Positions 21,047-30,589 are shown, numbered from the stretch's first letter. The stretch is DNA of 64,000 nucleotides from Falsigemmobacter faecalis (GCF_003863335.1 NZ_RRAZ01000007.1:97118-161117), one strand, 5' to 3'. Numbers and translations are program-made. Notes: a model not told the origin generated them from the letters alone.

Positions 21047-22159
21047 TTACCTCCCCGTAAGTGCGTCCCTCAGAACCGACAGCACCGCCTCGCGCGGGAC
21101 GTCATCGGCAACGAATGCCTCGCCTATGGCGCGCGCCAGAATAAAGCGCAGCTTACCATCGACGACCTTTTTGTCCTGACCCATCAGATCAAGAAGCGCC
21201 TCTGCCCCCGGCAGATCGCCCTCAATATCCGACAGATCGGTCTTCATGCCCATGGCCTTAAGATGCGCACGCACCCGGCCCGGGCTTTCCTGGCTGCAAA
21301 GGCTAAGGCGCGCCGACAGCTCAAAGGCCAGCGCGCAGCCGATGGCCACGCCTTCGCCGTGCAGCAGCCGGTTGCCATAGCCGGTGGCGGCTTCGAGGGC
21401 GTGGCAGAAGGTATGGCCCAGGTTCAAAAGCGCGCGCTCGCCCTGTTCGGTTTCATCGCGCTCAACGATCCCGGCCTTCATCTCAACCGAGCGCTGCACC
21501 GCGTAAAGCCGCGCCGCGCCGTCGCCCTTGGCCAGCGAGGGCCCCTCGCGCTCAAGGCGCTCAAAGAAGGCGGCATCGCCGAGCAGGCCGTATTTCACCA
21601 CTTCGCCATAGCCCGCCAGCAGATCGCGCGGCGGCAGGGTGCCGAGAAGGCCGGTATCGGCCAGCACCACGGTCGGCTGATGAAAAGCCCCGATCAGGTT
21701 CTTGCCGTGACGGGTGTTGATCCCGGTCTTACCGCCGACCGAGCTGTCGACCTGGGCCAGAAGCGAGGTCGGGATCTGCGCAAAGCGCACGCCGCGGCGC
21801 AGGATGGCCGAGGCAAAGCCCGCCAGATCGCCGATCACGCCGCCGCCAAAGGCGATGACCAGATCACGGCGCTCAATCTTTTCGTCGAGCAGGAAATCGC
21901 AGGCCTGCTCAAGGCCGGCCCAGGACTTCGTGCCCTCACCCGGTGTCAGCGCGAGGGTGTTATGGGCGATGCCTTCCGCATCCAGGGCCGCCTGAAGCGC
22001 GGGCAGATGCAAAGCCGCCACCCGTTCTTCGGTCAGGATCGCCACCTTTTTGCGGCGCAGAAAGGGCGAGAGCTCCGCTCCGGCGCGGGCAAGAAGCCCT
22101 TCGCCAATGCGCACCTCATAGCTGCGATCACCCAGGTTGACCGGAACCGTTACGCTCAT
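21047..22159 (-). CDS. aroB: 3-dehydroquinate synthase
   Basis: Second step of the shikimate pathway, an NAD- and zinc-dependent cyclisation of DAHP. 370 aa. GGGVIGDLAGFASAILRRGVRFAQIPTSLLAQVDSSVGGKTGIN, MKAGIVERDE, LNLGHTFCHALE and LHGEGVAIG carry the NAD and metal sites. ATG 22159 (MSVTVPVNLGDRSYEV) is one base from the aroK stop at 22161, a tight aroK-aroB operon as in many bacteria. Confidence 0.96.
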   Translation of the reverse strand: MSVTVPVNLGDRSYEVRIGEGLLARAGAELSPFLRRKKVAILTEERVAALHLPALQAALDAEGIAHNTLALTPGEGTKSWAGLEQACDFLLDEKIERRDLVIAFGGGVIGDLAGFASAILRRGVRFAQIPTSLLAQVDSSVGGKTGINTRHGKNLIGAFHQPTVVLADTGLLGTLPPRDLLAGYGEVVKYGLLGDAAFFERLEREGPSLAKGDGAARLYAVQRSVEMKAGIVERDETEQGERALLNLGHTFCHALEAATGYGNRLLHGEGVAIGCALAFELSARLSLCSQESPGRVRAHLKAMGMKTDLSDIEGDLPGAEALLDLMGQDKKVVDGKLRFILARAIGEAFVADDVPREAVLSVLRDALTGR

Positions 22160-22160
22160 C

Positions 22161-22706
22161 TCAGATCCTTTCCAGCACATCGGCGCGGGTGGACAAAGCC
22201 TCAACCACCCGCTGGGCCGTTGCGTCAATCGACAAGCCATGCTCGCTGTCGACGATCAGCTCAGCCCGGGCATAAACCGGCTCGCGCTCAGCATAAAGCG
22301 TGCGCAGCGTCTCATAGGGATTGGCGGTGCGCAGCAGGGGGCGGTTGTTGCGGTGGCGCACGCGGTTCCACAACAGATCCACATCGGCGCGCAGCCAGAC
22401 CGCCACGCCGCCTGCCTTGATCTCATCACGGTTGCTTTGTGCCATATAGGCACCGCCGCCGGTTGAGAGGATCGAAGGCGCATCGGCCAGCAGCCGCGCG
22501 ATGACCTGTGATTCTTTCTGACGGAAGAAAGCTTCGCCGTCGCGGGTGAAAATCTCGGCAATCGACATATTGGCTGCCTTCACGATCTCGTCATCCGAAT
22601 CGCGGAACGGCACCTGCAGCATGCGGGCGAGTTGGGTGCCGACGGCCGTTTTTCCCGCACCCATCATGCCCACCAGCACGACCGTTTTGCGCAGACGCCA
22701 TTTCAT
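22161..22706 (-). CDS. aroK: shikimate kinase
   Basis: Phosphorylates shikimate at O3 using ATP. 181 aa: P-loop VVLVGMMGAGKTAVG, DSDDEIVKAANMSIAEIF, the GEAFFRQKE segment, STGGGAYM, and the lid with R in RNNRPLLRT. Start ATG 22706 (MKWRLRKTVVLVG). The frame remains open far upstream to 23660 but that part is antisense to another gene and not coding. Confidence 0.95.
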   Translation of the reverse strand: MKWRLRKTVVLVGMMGAGKTAVGTQLARMLQVPFRDSDDEIVKAANMSIAEIFTRDGEAFFRQKESQVIARLLADAPSILSTGGGAYMAQSNRDEIKAGGVAVWLRADVDLLWNRVRHRNNRPLLRTANPYETLRTLYAEREPVYARAELIVDSEHGLSIDATAQRVVEALSTRADVLERI

Positions 22707-22841
22707 CGGGGCTTTCCCCTTGTGTTTGATCTTTCGGTCCTGAATGGCGTGATCTTCACAAAAAGACCATATATATTCGACAGGCAGCGCACCTCCGGGC
22801 GGGCTGCCAATTCTACGGGCAAATGCAGGCAAGGAAGTGAA

Positions 22842-23024
22842 ATGCGTCTGATTAAGGTTCTCCTGGTGCTGATCGTTCTGGGCTTCGCAGGTCTCACCGG
22901 TTTTGCCTATTTCGGCGATATGACGCCGGAACCCGCACAGGTCTCGCAACCGCTGGATCTGGCCCCCGCTGACCAACAGCCTCAGGCCGCGCCCTCCACT
23001 CAGGCGGGAACGGATGGTAACTGA
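22842..23024 (+). CDS. 60-aa membrane-anchored peptide upstream of the xerD operon
   Basis: Short protein with a single N-terminal membrane segment (MRLIKVLLVLIVLGFAGLTG) and a Pro/Gln-rich periplasmic tail (TPEPAQVSQPLDLAPADQQ). ATG 22842 has AAGGAAG seven bases upstream. It is divergent from aroK and overlaps the next gene by 11 bases. Known role: none that I recognise. Confidence 0.7.
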   Translation: MRLIKVLLVLIVLGFAGLTGFAYFGDMTPEPAQVSQPLDLAPADQQPQAAPSTQAGTDGN

Positions 23025-24564
23025 GGGGCTGCGCGCTCTCCTGCTGACGGCTGCCTTGCTGGGGCCGGGGGCGGCGCTGGCCCAGGGCCGGCCGCTTTCG
23101 GCGATCGACTGGCTTTCCGATACGGTGGCCCGGCCCGCCCCGCGTGTGGTGCCGGAGGCCCCGCTGCGCCCGCTTGGTGCGCCTGAGGCCATTGTCACAA
23201 CCCCGCTGTCCGCCCGCAATCCTGACGGGATTGGCGCGCTGACAGCGAAAGTCACCGGCATTGATCCGCAGTTCTGGGCGCGCTCGGATGCGCAGGTGCT
23301 GAAGGCAAAGCTGCGCGATGAAGGGCCTGAGCCGCTGCCGGCGCTGCGCGATCTGATCCAGATGCTGATGCTGGCTGAGCTTGATCCGCCGATGAACGGC
23401 GACGGGCAGGGGGGCTTTTTGCTGGCGCGGATCGACCGGCTGCTGAGTTTTGGCGCACTCGAGGCGGCGCAGGAGCTGGTGACGGCGGCCGGCCCGCCAA
23501 CGCCGGATCTCTTTCGCCGGGCCTTTGATATTGCGCTGCTGCTGGGCACCGAAGACCGCGCCTGTGCGGCGCAGCGGGCCAGCCCGCGGATTTCGCCCAC
23601 GCTCTCGGCGCGGATCTTTTGTCTTGCGCGCGGCGGCGACTGGGGGGCGGCAGAACTCACCCTCGCGACCGCTCAGGCGCTTGGTCATGTGGCCGATGAA
23701 GAGGTCCAGGTGCTGCAGCGCTTCATCCGCCCCGAGGCCTATGAGGAGGAAGACCCGCTTCCTCCGCCCGCCCGTGTCACCCCGCTGAACCTGCGCCTCT
23801 ATGAGGCGATCGGCGAGGCGCTGTCGCCTGCCGGTCAGCCGCTGGCCTTTGCCCATGGTGATCTGACCCCGGCCACCGGCTGGAAGGCACAGATCGAAGC
23901 GGCAGAGCGTCTGGCCCGCACCGGAGGCATCGCGCCTGCGCAGCTTTTCCGCCTTTACACCGAGCGCCGCGCCGCCGCCTCCGGCGGGGTCTGGAGCCGG
24001 GTTCAGGCCGTGCAAAGGTTTGAAAAAGCGCTCTCTGCGGCGGATCCGGAGAAGGCCGCCGCCGCGCTGAAGACCGCCTGGACCGAGATGGCCTCGATGG
24101 AGCTGGAGGTGCCCTTTGCCGAGCATTACGCCTCCCGCATTCGCGAGATGTCCTGGCCCGGGGGAGAGCCGCGTGAGCTGGCCTTCCGGCTGCGGCTTTT
24201 GAGCACCGAATTTGCCACCATCCTGCCCGAAGAAGTGCCGCCTTCGGAAGAAGCCGCTTTTCTCGCCGGGCTGGCCCAGGGCCGTGCGACCTCGCCGCCG
24301 CCGCCCGACAATCTGGCCCGCGCCATCGCCCGCGCTTTTCCCGGCGCGGGAGAGCCGCCGCTGCCTTCCGGCGCGGCGCAGGGGCTGTTGCGCGACGGAC
24401 GTCTGGGCGAGGCGGCGTTCCTGGCGATTGATCAGGTCACCGTCGGCGCTTTGGGCGAATTGCGCACCGTGACCGAGGGGCTGGTAACGCTGCGCCGCCT
24501 TGGCTTTGAGACCGCGGCGCGCAAAGCGGCGCTGCAACTGTTGATCCTGGAACGGAGAGGCTGA
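23014..24564 (+). CDS. exported protein of unknown function upstream of xerD
   Basis: 516 aa with a signal peptide (about residues 6-24, ALLLTAALLGPGAALAQ). The rest is Ala/Leu/Glu-rich and helical, with a tetratricopeptide-like feel (repeating AA..L helices) but no definable repeat; I cannot name a family. ATG 23014 overlaps the previous gene and its TGA shares one base with the ATG of xerD (ATGA type), so the three genes are one operon. Likely periplasmic. Confidence 0.75.
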   Translation: MVTEGLRALLLTAALLGPGAALAQGRPLSAIDWLSDTVARPAPRVVPEAPLRPLGAPEAIVTTPLSARNPDGIGALTAKVTGIDPQFWARSDAQVLKAKLRDEGPEPLPALRDLIQMLMLAELDPPMNGDGQGGFLLARIDRLLSFGALEAAQELVTAAGPPTPDLFRRAFDIALLLGTEDRACAAQRASPRISPTLSARIFCLARGGDWGAAELTLATAQALGHVADEEVQVLQRFIRPEAYEEEDPLPPPARVTPLNLRLYEAIGEALSPAGQPLAFAHGDLTPATGWKAQIEAAERLARTGGIAPAQLFRLYTERRAAASGGVWSRVQAVQRFEKALSAADPEKAAAALKTAWTEMASMELEVPFAEHYASRIREMSWPGGEPRELAFRLRLLSTEFATILPEEVPPSEEAAFLAGLAQGRATSPPPPDNLARAIARAFPGAGEPPLPSGAAQGLLRDGRLGEAAFLAIDQVTVGALGELRTVTEGLVTLRRLGFETAARKAALQLLILERRG

Positions 24565-25499
24565 TGGACAGCCCGATGGAACGCTGGATCTCAAGCTTTC
24601 TTGAGGCCCAGACCGCCACGGCGGGGGCGGCAAAGAACACCCGCCTGGCCTATGGCCGCGATCTGATGGATTTCGCAGGTTATCTTGCGGGCAGGGCGCT
24701 GCATTTCAACACCGCCACCCAGGCAGATGTTGAGGCCTGGCTGATCCGCTGCGAAGCCGAAGGGCTGTCGCAGGCCACCCGCGCGCGCAGGCTCTCCGCC
24801 GTGCGCCAGCTCTACCGCTTTGCCTTTGATGAGGGCTGGGTGAAGACCGATCCGGCTTTGCGGCTCAAAGGGCCGGGGCGCGCCAAAAAGCTGCCGAAAA
24901 CCCTCTCGGAGGAGGAGGTTGCCCGGCTGATCGCCGCCACCCAGACCCAGGGGCGTGAGGGTGCGGACCGGGTCCGCAATCTTTGTCTGATGGAACTTCT
25001 TTACGCCACGGGGCTGCGGGTGACGGAGCTTGTTTCGCTGCCGGTGGCGGCGGTGCGCGGCCATCCGGCGATGATCCTGGTGCGCGGCAAGGGCGGGCGC
25101 GAGCGGATGGTGCCGCTGTCGCGGCCGGCGCGGGCGGCGGTGGCGGACTGGCTGGTGCTGCGCGATGCGGCAGAGGCGGGCTCGGGGCAGAAGAGCCGCT
25201 ATCTCTTCCCCTCGCGCTCAGCCGAGGGGCATCTGACGCGGCTGCGGTTCTATGCGCTGGTGAAAGAGCTGGCGGTCGCGGCCGGGATGGATCCGACAAG
25301 GGTCACGCCCCATACCCTGCGCCATGCCTTTGCCACCCATCTGCTGGCGCGCGGCGCCGATCTGCGGGCCATTCAGACGCTGCTTGGCCATGCCGATCTG
25401 GGCACCACCGAGATCTATACCCATGTCCTCGAAGACCGCCTGCGCGAGCTGGTGCTGACCCGTCACCCGCTGGCCGAAGCCCCCTCAGAAGACGCCTGA
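24564..25499 (+). CDS. xerD: site-specific tyrosine recombinase XerD
   Basis: Acts with XerC at dif to resolve chromosome dimers. 311 aa: N-terminal SAM-like domain (TATAGAAKNTRLAYGRDLMDF), catalytic domain with Arg in ATGLRVTELVSLP, Lys in VRGKGGRERMVPL, HTLRHAFATHLL, His in LLGHADLGTT and nucleophile Tyr in EIYTHV. Assigned XerD and not XerC because a second paralogue at 49059 sits beside DUF484, the usual XerC neighbour. Its 3' end overlaps the opposing histidine kinase gene by 37 bases. Confidence 0.92.
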   Translation: MDSPMERWISSFLEAQTATAGAAKNTRLAYGRDLMDFAGYLAGRALHFNTATQADVEAWLIRCEAEGLSQATRARRLSAVRQLYRFAFDEGWVKTDPALRLKGPGRAKKLPKTLSEEEVARLIAATQTQGREGADRVRNLCLMELLYATGLRVTELVSLPVAAVRGHPAMILVRGKGGRERMVPLSRPARAAVADWLVLRDAAEAGSGQKSRYLFPSRSAEGHLTRLRFYALVKELAVAAGMDPTRVTPHTLRHAFATHLLARGADLRAIQTLLGHADLGTTEIYTHVLEDRLRELVLTRHPLAEAPSEDA

Positions 25500-26839
25500 G
25501 CCGGGGCGGGCAGGGGCAGGCGCACCACGGCGCTCAGCCCCCCGCCCTCGCGATTTTTCAGCGTGAGCGTGCCGCCATGGGCGCGCAGCACGCTTTCGCA
25601 GATCGCAAGCCCCAGCCCGGTGCCGCCACCGGCAAACTGCCGCCCGCCGGATGCGGCCTCAAAGGGGCGGTTCAGCAGGGCGAGCTTTTCTGCGGAGAGG
25701 CCCGGCCCGCGATCGCGCAGCTCAAGGGTGATGTCGCTGCCGAGCTGCATCACCGCCTCAGCGTCCCGGGCATAGCGCATGGCATTGACCATCAGATTGC
25801 GCAAAGCCCGCCGCATCGCCACTTCGCGCAGCGGCAGGATCAGGGGCGGGCCGCCCAGGAAACGCACGCCGGTTTCCTCGCACAGATCCTGCAGCAGCGC
25901 CGTCAGATCGGTGTCGCGCAGCCCCTCCTGGTCGGAGATGCGCCGCACGCTGCCCAGAAGATCCTCGGTGATCACGGAAATCTCTTCGAGACTGCGGATC
26001 ATCCCCTCGCGCAGCTCAGGGTCTTCGATGAATTCGGCGCGCAGCCGCAGCGAGGTGACGGGGGTGCGGATGTCATGGCCCACAGCGGCCAGAATGGTGC
26101 GGCGCGTCGCCTCAAATCCGGCGATCTGGGCCTGCATGGCGTTGAAAGCGCGGGCGAAATCCTGCAGCTCTGCCGGGCCGCTGACGGTCAGGCGCTGGCT
26201 GTGATCGCCCGCTCCGGCGAGGCGCGCGGTCTCTGCCGCGCGGGCGAGGGGGCGGGTGAGCTGGCGGGTGAAATAAAGCGCCACCGCCAGACAGCCTGCC
26301 GCCGACATCAAAAGCGGGATCACAAAGCCCCATTTGCGCGGCCAGGCCAGCGAATGCGGCAGCGGATAGACCAGGCTGTTGAGCCATTCGCCGCGAAAAG
26401 GCCCCGCGTTGATCCCGATGGAAATCATCATCAGCACCGGCTGATCGGGGCGCAGATCCGCCACGCCGGGGCTGTGGACCAGCACCGTATTGCCCGGCGT
26501 TGCGCGGCGCAGATCGGCGGCAAGGTTCAAAAGCGGCGTGGCCCCTGCGGTATCGAGCGGCTCTTCGGCCAGGAAAAAGCGGGTGTAGCCGGTGTTGCTT
26601 TGCTCAATGATCTCAGTGACCACATCTTCATCCGCCTGCTCAACCGCATGCAAAAGCGCGATCAGACGCCCGAGATCCTGATGCATCCGGGCCTGACGGT
26701 CGAAATCCGACCCCTCTCCGGCAAAAAGCAGCAGCGCCAGAAGCTGCGCTGCCGCAATTGCCCCCATGAGTAGCAGGGCAAACTGCGCCGCCAGCCCGCG
26801 CGGGCGCAGATGCTGCGCAAGCCTTTGCAGCGCGGTCAT
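25463..26839 (-). CDS. sensor histidine kinase
   Basis: 458-aa membrane kinase: TM1 (about 18-38), periplasmic domain (~40-170), TM2 (~172-195), HAMP (TRQLTRPLARAAETARLAGAG), H box AAVGHDIRTPVTSLRLRAEF, N box LRNLMVNAMRYARDAE, G boxes DRGPGLSAEKL and GGGTGLGLAICESVL. All catalytic motifs are intact. ATG 26839 overlaps the stop of its response regulator (ATGA). The signal is unknown. The periplasmic part has no motif I recognise. Confidence 0.92.
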   Translation of the reverse strand: MTALQRLAQHLRPRGLAAQFALLLMGAIAAAQLLALLLFAGEGSDFDRQARMHQDLGRLIALLHAVEQADEDVVTEIIEQSNTGYTRFFLAEEPLDTAGATPLLNLAADLRRATPGNTVLVHSPGVADLRPDQPVLMMISIGINAGPFRGEWLNSLVYPLPHSLAWPRKWGFVIPLLMSAAGCLAVALYFTRQLTRPLARAAETARLAGAGDHSQRLTVSGPAELQDFARAFNAMQAQIAGFEATRRTILAAVGHDIRTPVTSLRLRAEFIEDPELREGMIRSLEEISVITEDLLGSVRRISDQEGLRDTDLTALLQDLCEETGVRFLGGPPLILPLREVAMRRALRNLMVNAMRYARDAEAVMQLGSDITLELRDRGPGLSAEKLALLNRPFEAASGGRQFAGGGTGLGLAICESVLRAHGGTLTLKNREGGGLSAVVRLPLPAPAQASSEGASASG

Positions 26840-27558
26840 TCGACCGCTTCCACCGGCGCGCAAAGGCGGTAGCCGCCGCCCCATTCGGTGGCGATGATGC
26901 GCGGACCCTCTGCCGCCGCGCCATCGGCGATCTTGCGGCGCAGGCGGCTGACCATGGTGTCGATGGTGCGGTCAAAAGCCCCGAGATCGCGCCCGCGCAC
27001 CCGGTCGATCAGCCGCTGGCGGCTGAGGACTTCATCGGGGTGATCAAGGAACATGCCCAGCAGACGGCTCTCGCCGCTGGTCAGATGCTGCAGGCTGCCG
27101 TCGGGCAGGGTCACTTCCTGGCGGTCAGGGTCGTGCAGGCGGTCGGCAAAGCGCCGCCGCCGCGAGGGGGCCACCTGCGCCCCGGGCGGCACGCGCCGCA
27201 GCAGCGAGCGCAGCCGGGCCACAAGCGCCGCCGGGTTAAAGGGCTTAACCACATAATCATCGGCCCCCGCATTCAGCCCGATGATGCTGTCTTCATCACT
27301 GGCCAGGGCGGTCAGCAGGATGACCGGAGGCCCCCCCGCCCGCGCAAGTTCCGCGCAGAGCACAAGTCCGCTGTCGCCGGGCAGCGTAATGTCGAGGATC
27401 ACCGCATGAACCTGCGCCTCGGTGAGAAGGCCGCGCGCGGCCTCGGCAGAGCCCGCCTCCAGGGTGCGAAAGCCCTCGCGCCGCAAGTAAAGGCAGAGCG
27501 GGCCACGGATGTCGCGGGCATCTTCGACGACGAGGATCTGGGGGGAAACTTCGGTCAT
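26836..27558 (-). CDS. OmpR-family response regulator
   Basis: 240 aa. Receiver domain with acidic pair ED (12-13), phosphorylation site Asp56 in VILDITLPGDSG and Lys in YVVKPFNP; C-terminal winged helix with LTSGESRLLGMFLDHPDEVLSRQRLI and DRTIDTMVSRLRRKI. ATG 27558 (MTEVSPQILVVEDARD) preferred over an upstream ATG. Forms an operon with the kinase that follows and is divergent from the YncE-like gene, with a palindromic operator between them. Confidence 0.93.
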   Translation of the reverse strand: MTEVSPQILVVEDARDIRGPLCLYLRREGFRTLEAGSAEAARGLLTEAQVHAVILDITLPGDSGLVLCAELARAGGPPVILLTALASDEDSIIGLNAGADDYVVKPFNPAALVARLRSLLRRVPPGAQVAPSRRRRFADRLHDPDRQEVTLPDGSLQHLTSGESRLLGMFLDHPDEVLSRQRLIDRVRGRDLGAFDRTIDTMVSRLRRKIADGAAAEGPRIIATEWGGGYRLCAPVEAVE

Positions 27559-27644
27559 ATCACAGTCTTGCAGCGAAGGAGGCATCTCAGGTCAGAGAGT
27601 ATTCTTATGATATCTGTCGGAAAATAACCAGCGGATGCGGGGAC

Positions 27645-27659
27645 GTGACAGGTTGTCAC
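27645..27659. promoter_or_regulatory. palindromic operator between the response regulator and the YncE-like gene
   Basis: GTGACA (27645-27650), spacer GGT, TGTCAC (27654-27659), a perfect 6-bp inverted repeat about 90 bases upstream of the response regulator and 190 upstream of the YncE-like start. Nearby TTGTCAGG (27684-27691) repeats one half-site. It may bind the response regulator or another dimeric factor; only the symmetry is observed. Confidence 0.5.
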
Positions 27660-27847
27660 AATTTTGCTCTCCTGGTGAATTTGTCAGGTATGTAAACCGG
27701 GCGCAATCCCGGCCCCTGATCCGGGCCAGAACGGCAAAGCGAGATCTGCCCCCGGGGAGGTGTCCTGCGCCACCGCAGCACCTGCTGCGCATCGACGGTT
27801 GCATACCGCCCCGGAGGGGAGGGATGCTTTTGACAATGAGGTGATCC

Positions 27848-29263
27848 ATGACCTTTCTGAGCAGCCTGCGCGCGGGGGCCTCGGCCCTGGTGCTGATGAG
27901 CCTCGCAGCCCCGCTTTCGGCCGAAAGCCTTTATACCCCGGTCGCGAAAGACTTTGCGCCTGTGGTCCGCGCCGCCGCCGCCCAGCCGGGCGCGCCGGTC
28001 TATGCGGGCAGCAAAGTGCTCATCAGCGGTGAGCGTCTGGTGCCGGGTCAGGAGATCACCCTGATGCGCGGCACCACGGTTCTGACCGCAGAAGGCCCGA
28101 TCCTGGTCGATGCCGAGGGGCGCTTTAGCTTTGAGATGACGCTGGATGCTGAGGCGGCGACGGGTCAGCAGCCGGTGGTCATGCTGGCGGAAAAACCGGC
28201 CGCCGCGCAGATCGTGACGGTGAAAATCTCGCCAAAGCTCGATCTGGCGGGGGCAGAGAAATTTGATATCACCTCCGGCCCGGTCGCCAATGGCCTTTAT
28301 CAGGTCATCCATAATGAGAAGACCGGCGCGGTCTATGTCACCTCCGCGGTGGGTCGCCCGCCGGTGAAACTGTCTGAGATCACCCGTCTCGATGCCGAGA
28401 GCCTGAAGGTCACCGGCAAGGTCTCGCCGCCCGAAGCCCCGGCCTCGGGGCGTCCGGGCCCGGAGGGGGCGGCCGCGGATCCGGGTCTCTTCGCGGTCTA
28501 CGGTATTGATATCGATACCGAACATGACCGCCTCTGGGTCAGCAACACCCGCCAGGACAGCATCGCCGTTTATGATGCCAAAGAGATGGCCCTGGTGAAG
28601 CAGTTTGAGCCGGGCAGCGTCAGCCATGGCCGCGATGTGGTCGTGGATGAAACCCGGGGGCGCGCCTATGTGGCGGCCACCCGGACCAGCCGCATCGAGG
28701 TTTTTGACACCAAAACCCTCGAAAAGCTGGACCCGATTGAGATCACCACCAGCCGCCGTGGCGGGGAATGGTCCTCGATGGCGCTGGATCTGGATGAGGC
28801 ATCGGGGATCCTCGTGAATGTCTCGATGTCGAGCAATGAAGCCGCGGTGATTGACCTCAACAGCGGCTCGGTCAAAGTGCTGCCGCTGCCGGGGGCTCTG
28901 GCGGCATCGGGCGTCGCCTATGATCCGCAGGAAAAGCTGATCTTCGTGGCCTCGCAGCAAAGCGACAACCTGCTGATCGTCAGCGCTGAGGACGGCCGCA
29001 TTCTGCATGATGTCCCGGTCGGTGCGCAGCCGCTGAACGTCACCTTTGAGCCGGTCAGCCGTCAGGCCTTTGTCGCCAACCGTGGCTCGGGCACGATCAC
29101 GGTGGTCAATACCAAAGGCGAAGTGACCGCCAATCTGGATGCCGGATCGCGCCCGAACCAGCTGCGCGCTGATGGTCAGGGCACCGTCTGGGCGGTGAAT
29201 AAATCGCTCGGCCAGGATGATGACCGCGGCAATATGATCTGGCGCATCCGCCCGGCAAAATAA
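27848..29263 (+). CDS. exported YncE-like beta-propeller protein
   Basis: 471 aa with a signal peptide (ALVLMSLAAPLSAES). After an N-terminal ~150-residue segment come repeated propeller blades with the typical V.D..R...YV.., IEVFDTKTL, VNVSMSSNEAAVIDLNSGSV, IFVASQQSDNLLIVSAEDG and AFVANRGSGTITVVNTKGEV units, as in the YncE/lactonase-type family. Periplasmic. Start ATG 27848 with GAGG upstream. Divergent from a two-component pair that could control it. Function of the family is poorly known. Confidence 0.85.
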   Translation: MTFLSSLRAGASALVLMSLAAPLSAESLYTPVAKDFAPVVRAAAAQPGAPVYAGSKVLISGERLVPGQEITLMRGTTVLTAEGPILVDAEGRFSFEMTLDAEAATGQQPVVMLAEKPAAAQIVTVKISPKLDLAGAEKFDITSGPVANGLYQVIHNEKTGAVYVTSAVGRPPVKLSEITRLDAESLKVTGKVSPPEAPASGRPGPEGAAADPGLFAVYGIDIDTEHDRLWVSNTRQDSIAVYDAKEMALVKQFEPGSVSHGRDVVVDETRGRAYVAATRTSRIEVFDTKTLEKLDPIEITTSRRGGEWSSMALDLDEASGILVNVSMSSNEAAVIDLNSGSVKVLPLPGALAASGVAYDPQEKLIFVASQQSDNLLIVSAEDGRILHDVPVGAQPLNVTFEPVSRQAFVANRGSGTITVVNTKGEVTANLDAGSRPNQLRADGQGTVWAVNKSLGQDDDRGNMIWRIRPAK

Positions 29264-29321
29264 GCCTGCGCGGCCCCCGGGGCCGGGTTTCGTTCCCTGG
29301 GCCCGGCTTTGAGGGGCGGCA

Positions 29322-29361
29322 AAGAAAAGCCCGGAAGGTGAAAACCTTCCGGGCTTTTCTT
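29322..29361 (+). terminator. bidirectional terminator between the YncE-like and MFS genes
   Basis: A 17-bp perfect stem: left arm 29322-29338 (contains AAAAGCCCGGAAGG), loop TGAAAA, right arm 29345-29361 (contains CCTTCCGGGCTTTT). A-rich and T-rich ends make it work on both strands between two convergent genes. Confidence 0.92.
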
Positions 29362-29380
29362 CATGCAACGGATGAAAAGA

Positions 29381-30589
29381 TCAGGCGGCCTTCAGGCGGC
29401 TGCGCTGGTCATCCCAGGCGGTGAAACACAGGATCAGAAAGCCCGTAAAGGCCAGTCCCGCACCGACATAGCCCGAGGAGGCAAAGCCATAACCGCGCGA
29501 GACCGCCATGGCCGCAAGGAAAGGCCCGAGCGCATTGGCGGCGTTGAAAGCCGCGTGATGCATGGCGGCGGCCATGGTCTGCGCCTTGCCCGCCACATCC
29601 ATCAGATGGGTCTGCATAGCGGGCCCCACGGCCCCCGCAAAGCCCGCCCCAAAAAGCGTCACTGCCATCATCGGCAAGCTTCCCGTGCTCATGGGATAGG
29701 CCAGCAGCATGGCCATCGACAAAAGCATCATCACCCCCACCGAGCGCAGCGGGTTGCGGTCTGCCACGCGTGAAATGACCAGGGTCCCCACCACCATGCC
29801 AAGCCCGGTGATGGTGAACATCATCGGCTCAGCCCAGGCGGGGGCAAGTGTCACCTCCTGCAGGGTGCTTGCGATATAGGTATAGACGGCAAAGAGCCCG
29901 CCAAAGCCGACGGCTGCGGTCAGAAGCGTCAAAAGCACCTGACGGTTGCCGAGGGCTGCCAGCTCGGTCGCGGGGCTTGCCCCGGCATCGGGCTGATCTT
30001 TCGGAGCGTAAAGCGTGACCAGCGCCACACAGAGCAGCGCCAGAAGGGCGGCAATCCCAAAGCCCCACCGCCAGCCAGGTCCCTGGGCCAGCAGGCTCGC
30101 GGCGGGAACCCCCACAAGCGTCGCCACCGTCAGCCCCATCATCACCATCGAGACCGCCCAGGTCCGCCGGTTCGGCGGCACGAGCGAGGCCGCGACCAGC
30201 GCCGCCACCCCGAAATAAGCGCCATGCGGCAGACCGGAGAGAAAGCGGAAGATCAGCAGGCTCTGCCAGTCGGGCGCAAAGGCCGCGGCCAGATTGGCCA
30301 GCGCATAAAGCCCCATAAAGCCGATCAGAAGTGTCCGGCGGGAGCGCCTGGCCCCCAGAACGGCCAGCACCGGCGCGCCGCAGACCACACCCACCGCATA
30401 GGCCGAGATGGCATTGGCCGCCGTGGCCGCATCCACGCCCAGATCGGCGGCGAAATAGGGCACCAGCGACATGGCCGCAAATTCAATGGTGCCAATGGAA
30501 AAGCCACCCATGGCAAGCGCCAGGATGACGATGCCGACACGCGGCAGCGCCGCCTGGGTGGCTTCAGAGGCGGAGAGGGGGGAGGGCAT
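29381..30589 (-). CDS. MFS transporter, drug/sugar efflux type (DHA1-like)
   Basis: 402 aa with 12 predicted spans. Motif A-like loop GARRSRRTLLIGF after TM2 and the YdhP/AraJ-type start GGFSIGTIEFAAMSLVPYFAADLGV, GLPHGAYFGVAALVAASLVPPNRR. Probably exports small molecules such as arabinose-like sugars, purines or drugs; substrate not determinable. No regulator gene adjoins it. Confidence 0.85.
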   Translation of the reverse strand: MPSPLSASEATQAALPRVGIVILALAMGGFSIGTIEFAAMSLVPYFAADLGVDAATAANAISAYAVGVVCGAPVLAVLGARRSRRTLLIGFMGLYALANLAAAFAPDWQSLLIFRFLSGLPHGAYFGVAALVAASLVPPNRRTWAVSMVMMGLTVATLVGVPAASLLAQGPGWRWGFGIAALLALLCVALVTLYAPKDQPDAGASPATELAALGNRQVLLTLLTAAVGFGGLFAVYTYIASTLQEVTLAPAWAEPMMFTITGLGMVVGTLVISRVADRNPLRSVGVMMLLSMAMLLAYPMSTGSLPMMAVTLFGAGFAGAVGPAMQTHLMDVAGKAQTMAAAMHHAAFNAANALGPFLAAMAVSRGYGFASSGYVGAGLAFTGFLILCFTAWDDQRSRLKAA

